Shown piece after piece: positions 56,796 to 64,000 of a stretch of DNA of 64,000 nucleotides. The translations under genes and the position numbers were made by a program. A model generated the notes under the pieces. That model was not told the origin of the DNA. It did not search any database and worked only from the letters and a program-made list of their open reading frames with translations. Source of the DNA: Cadophora sp. MPI-SDFR-AT-0126. Its lineage: Eukaryota; Ascomycota; Leotiomycetes; Helotiales; Ploettnerulaceae. The first letter of the stretch is position 1; each line of letters starts with the position of its first letter. The stretch is taken from NCBI GenBank assembly GCA_020747065.1, contig JAGMVK010000008.1:248001-312000 (forward strand), read 5' to 3'.

Positions 56796-58563
56796 ATTGG
56801 TGGTTTGTGTGTGTGTGTTGTTTGGAAATGGTGTTGAGACGAGGGAGGGGAGGGGAGAGGAGAAGAGAGGAGGTAGTTTTGGTGGGGTTGAAGAGAGCGA
56901 GGGGAGACGCGAGCGATGGAAATTTTGGCGTGGCTCGGCCGCATCTGCCGCGCTTGTGGGTGTGGAGCTCAGGCTGGAGCTTTGGCCAGCCCAGGACGGA
57001 ATTGTGTTTGTTTTGACGACAGACCGTTGTCTTTCTTCTGTCTGTCTAGAATCTTCTCATCTGTTGTAAAACTCATCTTGGCGGTCTTGAATCCTTGAAG
57101 ACTTGTACTTCAAAGAACCCTGATGAAATTGTCCCTGCATATTCATTTATTGCAGTTGTGTCTACATCTCCTTTTTTTTTCCCCCGAGTCTTCTTACTTC
57201 TCGGCTTGTATATTCGTGTGACCCTTCTCGATTTTTGAGATGCAGATGCCACAAGAATTTTCTTTGTTTTATTCGAGACAATGCAAGCAAGGTGGTGACC
57301 TGCCCCAGCCTGCCTATGAATACGGCGGGCCGAGTTGGAATCTCTTGGATTGCCGGGTCAAGCTTCTTCTGTTCATTGTTGAAGCGGAATTGGATTGTAT
57401 CGGTTAGTGAGGTAGCCGTAGGAGAAGCCGGTGAAGTTTGGCATTTTGGTGGATAGTGAAGGGGGAGATAGTAATGTGTTATACTGATATTGGTAAACTA
57501 TTATTATTGAGATTTGTTCGACGACTGTGTACTTCGTGAAGAGCAGTGACTATCCATCTGAAGTTGCCCTCGTCGTCGTTCTGGAAGGTGCGACCGGAAG
57601 AGCTCAGACGAGGATTGCTTCACTGCTATGAACAGCCACGGTGAAGAAAGTTCCATAAATGTGTAAACAGAAGAAAATTCTCAGAACGATGACTTATAAA
57701 TGGCTTTCGTACAAAGTCCACAATCTGACAAGCGATCCAAAGAATGCGACCCATCCTCGTCTCAATTGGTAAGAGTACACAAGACACTCATCACCAAAAC
57801 CTCCACGAACCACAGCATCCAAGAGGTACCGACATCATATCCCCGAGAGGTCTGTATTCACCAGGCATTCTTATTAAATCCACGTGTAATTCAACGTAAA
57901 TCCATCATTCGATAAGTACATTTGTCCAAACTTCGCCCAGTGTTTGGTATGGATTTACACGTCCTCATGCACATCGTCTTTTTCTCTTCTACGATGTATT
58001 ACATAGCATGCTCGAGGGATACGATCCACCCGGTCATGATGAGAGGAAGAAGGGATCTGAAAAGTTAGGTCGAGACTTCGAGAATTAAATTATACCTTTA
58101 TGAAGACAAATTGGAGGACCCGTGGGCGATTTGAGAATTGTCTGGCTATGGGAGAAGGTAATTCTTGTCGAGAACCACCTCTGAGTATGGTATGATCTTT
58201 ATCAAAGGATTGCTTTGGAAACCTGACAAAACATCATCTGGCATTCATCATCGGTAGTCCGAGGGTATCATTCTCCTTCACCATTTTGACCACCCTTAAT
58301 GTTTACAACCCCTCGCTAAAGTCAAATACAGCCTTGATTGGTTGCATCACGATAATATCCAAACAGGACTAGTGATCTTGCCTGCCAAGTCTGGAGGCGC
58401 GTATTGTGAGCTAGTCGTCAGCAGCAGCATGAACTGCAAGATTCTGCCCTGCGAAGCATCTCGACAGCTGATTGCAGCGAAAATCTGAAGATTCGGACTT
58501 GATACCCCACTATTCGTATCAGCAAGGATGGATCTTATGAGTATGTAGATGAGGTCCGAGTGA
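56796..58563. other. Gene-free intergenic stretch
   Basis: About 1.77 kb. The left end is the exosome gene promoter (GA/GT-rich on plus). No other supported feature. Confidence 0.45.
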
Positions 58564-60173
58564 TGCTTACCATTAACTTTGTGCAACGTAAAAACTGCAT
58601 ACCGCTTGACCAAATTGAGTCGTCGAGGAAGACTTTCAAGAGGATGCGGGACATGTAGAAAGAGAAAAATCCGGGTAGGCTACATCAACGCATCATTCCG
58701 AGTAGATTCTTATGTCGATAGTGCGACGAGACTCAACCAAGTTGTAGACACTGCATCAAGGCTGGCTGGGCATGCCCTCGATACGACGATGTGAAAGAAC
58801 GACTTTTCCAGAACCGGACATTAGCTGATTTTCAAGATAATCCATTCCGTGGAGCTGGTGGCAGTGAGATCCCAGCCGCTCAATACAAGGACTCTGGTTC
58901 AACGCAGCGGGGTGGCAGGCGGCATGCGATGAGCCTAAGTCCACCCCCACACATCGTTCAGGCAGTAAGCGATCGAGCCATAGATCTGTTCCTCTCATCA
59001 CACGTCCTTCGTGACAAAGCGTCCATTCGGGGATACTTCGAGTACCTCCCCGACTTCAGCCTGAGCCATAGACAAGATTCAAGCTTCTCTGCTAGCCTCA
59101 ATGCAGCAGCTCTCGCAGCTTACGGCAACACAGTTCAGTCGACCGAAATCCTCATCCAGGCTCGAGCTTATCTTGGAGCTGCTATTCGCTGTGTCAACAA
59201 AGCTTTGATGTCCCCAGACGACGCGATCAAAGACACCACTGTGATCTCTATCATGCTACTAGCCACTTTCGAGACCATCACTTGCAGAGACCAGAAGTCT
59301 TTGAAGGACTGCGATATGCACACCAAGGGTGCAACGGCAATCATCGAGATGAGAGGACTTCAGCAATTCCAATCTGTACTCGGTATGCAGCTATTCGTGC
59401 AGATGTGCGGGGAGATATCCCGTGGATGTTTACAGCGGTCGGTTCACGTTCCATCCGGGGTCATTGCAGCCAGGTCGCACGCTGCAGCGCTTTTTGGAGA
59501 GCCAGACACTGCCTGGAAGCTTGGAGACTTGATTATTCAAGTTGCAGAATTTCGGGCGACAGTGAAGGATAGGATTCTTTGCACGCCTGCTGCCATCATC
59601 GCCACTGCTTTGGAGTTAGATGCGCTACTATACATACTGGCAACTTTCGTTCCAATCGAATATAGATTCGAGATCATGCAGCCGCATCATAATCTTGAAT
59701 TAGTGCGTGGGGGTTACTACCACGTTTATCCCAGCTTTTCGGCTGCACACTTCTGGAACGATCTTCGTACATGCCGGATACTTCTCCATCAAGAAATATG
59801 TCGGCAGGCAGAACTACTTCACATGCCAGATCAGGACCAACTCTTGCAATCGAAGGGTCTCATACATCAGCATGGCTTGGACATCTGTGCGACTGTTCCA
59901 CAATACTCAGGCTACCTTACGCTCTTGGTGCCACAAAACCTGATGGCGAAGCCGCCGCAAAACCTGCTTCCTGGGACATCAGTTCATGCTCATGCTGTAT
60001 ATAGCCTGCTCTGGCCATTATTAATTGCTGGACAGAGTACAGATTCCGATGATAAGCGTCCGTGGATTGTGCTCCGAGCTCGTGATATTGGAAGGTCAAC
60101 GGGAATACATCAAGCTTTTGCTCTTGCCGATGTTTTGGCAAAGCGAGAGAAAATACACATATGGGAAGGTTGA
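58564..60173 (+). CDS. Zn2Cys6-type regulator with fungal-specific domain; 5' end unresolved
   Basis: Exon 58564(?)-58674 and exon 58722-60173 are joined by a 47-nt intron (GTAGGC/GATAG) that lies inside the zinc cluster. The spliced motif reads C-G-T-C-R-K-R-K-I-R-C-D-E ... C-R-H-C ... C, spacing 2-6-6-2-6. A long helical domain of the Fungal_trans_2 kind follows (H-T-K-G-A-T-A-I-I-E-M-R-G, and a C-terminal R-P-W-I-V-L). Apart from its start the gene looks intact, with about 484 codons after the intron. No ATG lies between the in-frame upstream TGA (58561-58563) and the zinc cluster, and there is no CAG/TAG acceptor in between. Either the start is damaged, a rare acceptor is used, or there is a sequence error. 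A metabolic regulator; target unknown. Confidence 0.75.
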
Positions 60174-61075
60174 ACAAAGGAACGTGTGCTCTGCACAGAT
60201 ATCATGACAACTTATAAAACCACTCAGAGTCTTGTCGTACAGTTTTGATTTGACGTCTTGACGCAACCGCGGGCAGTGATCGAACGTTTGAGGTGATGCT
60301 GCAAGTCGGTCCGAACTTTCTGTCACACATGTGCTTTCATAGGAGTCTCTTAACTCAAGTTTTCAGCGTGAGTGAGCATTACACCAGTGTGGTCACAAGG
60401 TCCAGGAAGCAAGGCAAACAAACCCAAGTCACGAAACGACTTTTTCAGAAGATACAAAGATGGACGCGACAACCTCTAATTATTTCCCTCACCTCAATCC
60501 AAAACCCCTACTGAAAAAAATCGTCCACAGAGACTTGATAGTCATACATGCATTTCAACAATGCGTCCCGTATACAGCATCACATATTACGGGCATCTGT
60601 TGCCTCTGCTTTCGTTTCTGCTCAAATCTCCCATTGCGATGACGAATCACGGGCCCAAAGCAAGCCGACTAGAAGGTAAACAACTGGTCAGGAGGTCACT
60701 TCCTGGGTCATATCACTAATAAATTGTGGCTTGAAAGGTCCTTGAGCACAGTGGAGAGCTAACGAAGGCGTTTTAGGGCATTTTCATAGCTCTTAAGGGC
60801 TTCCAAGTGCCGTGGCCAGACTCCTGTCTCGAACGTGTGTCACCTCTCGCTTACGATGAAACATTACTTTTCACGGTTCTTTTGTGCACACATCACCTGG
60901 AATTAATAAATGGCTGGAAGGTTGTAACTTATCTATGCTTATTTACTCATGCACGCTCTTATTTATATCAGTTTCGTCTTTCAGTTCCCCTTGGACGAGA
61001 AGAAAAGAGTCGAAGAATGTGATTCTATATGGAATAAGGAACTTGCACTGCACTGCCCCGGAATTGTTGCTCTTC
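60174..61075. other. Convergent intergenic region, nothing recognised
   Basis: About 900 bp between the third regulator and the 213-aa protein gene. No supported frame. Confidence 0.45.
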
Positions 61076-61761
61076 TTACAGGTCGAAGGCATTGGCCAAG
61101 TCCTCATTGGAGAGAGTACGTTGGGCCTTCTTGACCTTATTGCCGAAGACAGATGCTGCGACGTCCTTCTTGATCTCCGACACAGCAGCGGAAGTTGGTG
61201 TCGCTCTGGATTCATCAGTGATCGGTTTCTCCTTCGGAATCGTCAGCTTCGAAGAAACAACAGTCGCATCTCCTGGAAATATATCAGGAGACGGATGACT
61301 AGGGTACCTACTTGACTGGTAGCTGGCTTTGGCGATGGCTTTGGGCTGCCATAGAGGTATTTATCCTGGAAGCGACCGTGACTCTCTCGGATTCTGTTGA
61401 TTTGGGTCTGAGCAGACGCTGAGATCATGGCCGAGATAGTTTGCTTAGCTGCGCCAGCGATCGAAGCTCTCATGGGAGGAGCCATGTTGTGGAACATGAA
61501 GGGTGTCACAGCCATGGACTGGCCTTGGTTGAGAAGAGCAACAGGCGCCGGTGACGAGGCTGGACGTAGAGGGAACCTGGGAACCTGAAGACCACAAAAC
61601 TGGAGCTCAGGCTCTTTGTTGAGATGGAGAGTATTGTGTAGCTGGACGAGCTTCACAGTGTGGATATTGGCAGCTGATGTCTTGACTGCGGTTTGCGAGA
61701 ATTTCGGGACAGCCTTGACGCTAGGCAACTTCTGACGGAGGGTTCTGGTGACGGACATCAT
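61076..61761 (-). CDS. Uncharacterised 213-aa protein
   Basis: Exons 61761-61317 and 61272-61076, using donor A|GTCAAG and acceptor TTCCAG, join in phase to 213 aa. The N-terminus (M-M-S-V-T-R-T-L-R-Q-K-L-P-S-V-K, basic with few acidic residues) could be a mitochondrial presequence. The centre is Pro/Ala-rich (F-P-L-R-P-A-S-S-P-A-P-V). The C-terminus is charged and helical (E-I-K-K-D-V-A-A-S-V-F-G-N-K-V-K-K-A-Q). I do not recognise a domain. The donor is not the strongest available: GTAGGT four bases on is better but out of phase, so the junction needs transcript support. Confidence 0.6.
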
Positions 61762-62393
61762 GATGAAGGAGGACGAGGACTTGTATTTGGAAGACTTGAA
61801 ATGCAGCGTTGTAGTAATTGCGTGTTTAATTGAGGTTGTCGTCCGTGATTGTATTGTGATTTGATGACGAAAGTCTGCCATCAAGAGAAAGTCGAGATCT
61901 TTATGCATAGAGGATTTGCTTCTCGACTAGAATTACAAAAGAGACTGACAAGTGATTCACAAGCGTGGTTTGGCGTCCATTTGACCCAAATAGGGAAAAC
62001 AACTGTCGCACGATAGATTTCAATATGAGGCGACTGACCGTCAAGAGATAGCAAACGAGCTAGTGAATCGGTACCATGGTTCGAAACGGGCTTAAATGTG
62101 AATAGCTTCCAGAACTTTGTAGGATGACCTAACATAGCACTTAACTTACAACTTAGATACTTGGCGCTCGCATTACTTCGCTGGTCTATTTACAAATCCT
62201 GGTGGCATTGTTTAGGCCCCCCTTCTCACAAAGACAGGAAGTAAGGCGATCGCAGACAAGTGAAATCAGCAACAGCAAACAACCGCGTCACCGGCATTAA
62301 CATATAAGTCAAGATGCTTTGATTTTTATGCTAACTACGCCGTCGACGGTTAGGCTTGCAGGATGATTCGCCCACCCGCGTTCTATCATACTC
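61762..62393. other. Intergenic region, nothing recognised
   Basis: About 630 bp: promoter of the 213-aa protein and 3' flank of the protease gene. Confidence 0.45.
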
Positions 62394-64000
62394 TTATGGT
62401 AGGCTCATGTAATATTTCAGCATCTTGGGATAATTCGGCGTTCCAAGACCAGTCACAGGATCCCATCTAAAATCTATCAGCATGAAATCGAAGAACACTA
62501 GGAGTGAAGAGATGTACCCAGGCACTGCAGAAAATCCAGGCGTATCACAACCAGGATTCGTTCCTACGCAGCATTAGCAGCTCCCCAGGCGCGCAGAGAA
62601 GGACTTTGCTCACCATTCACAATGTCATTGAACATCGTGGGATTGGCGTACATGCTGGGATTCAAGAAGCCAATGGGCCCTTTTCCTGCATTGATTCGCT
62701 CTTCATTGATGCGATTGATCACAGCGGCAAAGATGGGCGTGCTTGCCGAGGTTCCGCCTGACAGAGTGAAGTTGCCACCGTTGTAGACCTTTGAAGCTGG
62801 TCAGTCAATCTACAATATATGGGTGATGTTTACACGACGTACGGCGATGTTGTCACCATTTGCAGCGACATCTGGAATACCACGTCCAATTCGATTATAT
62901 ATTCCACCAGTGTTTCCAGCGAGCGCAGCAATGTCGGGTAGTGTGGAAGTGTTGCTAGTGTCAGGACTCAACGCAGAGTAGTACTTGTATGGTGGATTAT
63001 GCTTCTCAAAGAATGTCGCCACAGCAGAAGCTTGGTACTTCGGGATTGGGTAAATATTGCTGAAGCCTCCTCCAGAAGAGAAGTTGACCGAGTATGGATG
63101 ACCAGCAGGATCATACACCGCACTTTCTGGATTTGGATCTGTGACCTTGGATCCGGGATAGACCTTGGTCCCACCGACTGAAGTTACATATGGGCAGGTT
63201 CCAGGCCAAGTGGGGTTGAAGACATCCAGATTAGGTCCAAGACAGCCAGTCGGTCCATCGATATCGCCAGGGTAATCTGTGGTTGATCAGTTTGGGGGAA
63301 TTCCCAAGGGTCGAATGACTTACTCGAAACACCAGAGTCTCCCGAGGCATACAAGAAGGAGACTCCCTGAAGCCCCAACTTCATGTACTCAAGGCACTGA
63401 CGCTTCTGGTAGGAGATTGGGAGATCTGATTCCTGTCCTCCGTATGAAAGGGAAATTACATTGGTAGGTGTGTATACTCCGCACATCAGTTGACCTTGCC
63501 AGCCACCAATGCGGTTATCAGGGTATGCTTGGTCTAACTTTGGATCATTGCCGGTTTCATTGTACGCCGAGAAAGTGCAGTAGGACTAGAATGTCAGCAA
63601 ATGTTCATTGACAATTTCCAGATCATTCACTAACCCCATCGAGAGCATCCAAGAAGGTATTGAATCCATAAGTGTAAGTATCGAGTTGATCTGATTGAAC
63701 GATGAAGTCGTCAACTTGATACAAAGTGATTGTCTGAGGATAGACGATCGGATATGCAAGTTGAAGGTCGAGATTGACTTCCCCGCCAGCTTCAAAAAGG
63801 TCCTCGGTCGCTTGCTGCCCTCCGTCGATGTTGGCTGCCACCGGATGAGTTCCGTTTGGAATGTAGCTTGTGAAATTAGTGAAGAATGAGTCAAGGTCTT
63901 TCTGGGTGTAGAATTGCAATTCCGATTCGAAAATACCCAAAGAATTGTTTCGATTCTTCATTTTCGCCTTCGGGATTTGGTACAAGGCCGCGACGCATGC
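62394..64000 (-). CDS. Sedolisin (S53) / tripeptidyl-peptidase, partial at right edge
   Basis: Secreted acidic serine protease of the sedolisin family, which releases tripeptides or cleaves endoproteolytically at low pH. The 5' part (signal peptide and most of the pro-domain) lies beyond the window. Exons: >64000-63635, 63585-63324, 63276-62843, 62788-62614, 62563-62518 and 62466-62394, all with ordinary GT-AG sites and matching phase. The catalytic Glu and Asp lie in G-G-E-V-N-L-D, the oxyanion Asp in A-S-G-D-S-G-V-S, and the nucleophile Ser in S-G-G-T-S-A-S. The C-terminal calcium-site region reads W-D-P-V-T-G-L-G-T-P-N-Y. The gene looks intact. Confidence 0.92.

Overview
The window is nuclear DNA of a filamentous ascomycete (Pezizomycotina; the genus cannot be told from sequence alone). 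The grounds are short 45-145 nt introns with CTAAC/CTGAC-type branch sites, Zn2Cys6 regulators, many MFS transporters, an HDEL-tailed protein disulfide isomerase, and AT-rich repeats with the C-to-T decay expected of repeat-induced point mutation (RIP).

Layout. 1-8840 is a RIP-ruined repeat block holding one Ty3/Gypsy LTR retrotransposon on the minus strand (468-8228, matched 222-bp LTRs, TTATT target-site duplication). 8841-10623 is a Dal5/TNA1-type permease. 12065-28487 is a carbohydrate-catabolism block: GH3-PA14 beta-glucosidase (last exon frameshifted), a Gfo/Idh/MocA oxidoreductase, a sugar MFS transporter, a divergent Zn2Cys6 regulator, a second Gfo/Idh/MocA oxidoreductase, a DHA1-type MFS pseudogene and a divergent TolB-like beta-propeller protein. 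28972-36414 holds a second Zn2Cys6 regulator and an alpha-glucoside-type sugar transporter divergent from an intronless sulfatase. 37189-38214 is a broken zinc-alcohol-dehydrogenase-like gene. 38526-43353 is a full-size ABCA-type ABC transporter. 45019-45318 encodes a small secreted Cys-rich protein and 48241-49165 a secreted CE1/PHB-depolymerase-like esterase. 49.2-53.7 kb is gene-poor, with a decayed gene and small repeats. 53713-56795 holds housekeeping genes (PDI; exosome subunit RRP41). After that come a third Zn2Cys6-type gene, an uncharacterised 213-aa protein and the 3' part of a sedolisin (S53) protease running off the right edge.

How the genes may work together. Each of the five promoter regions in the 12-28.5 kb block contains exactly one CGG-N5-CCG inverted repeat, the classic target form of a dimeric Zn2Cys6 regulator. 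By eye I found none in the other promoters of the window that I read. With the divergent regulator/transporter pair, this suggests one regulon: glycoside uptake, hydrolysis by the GH3 enzyme, and oxidation of the released sugar by two MocA-family dehydrogenases. The block looks partly decayed (GH3 frameshift, DHA1 pseudogene). The next block (sulfatase, sugar transporter, second regulator) may serve a related sulfated-sugar function and has its own repeated palindrome. Exon structures were deduced by reading splice sites and keeping phase; apart from the broken genes and the unresolved start at 58.6 kb, the models add up in frame.
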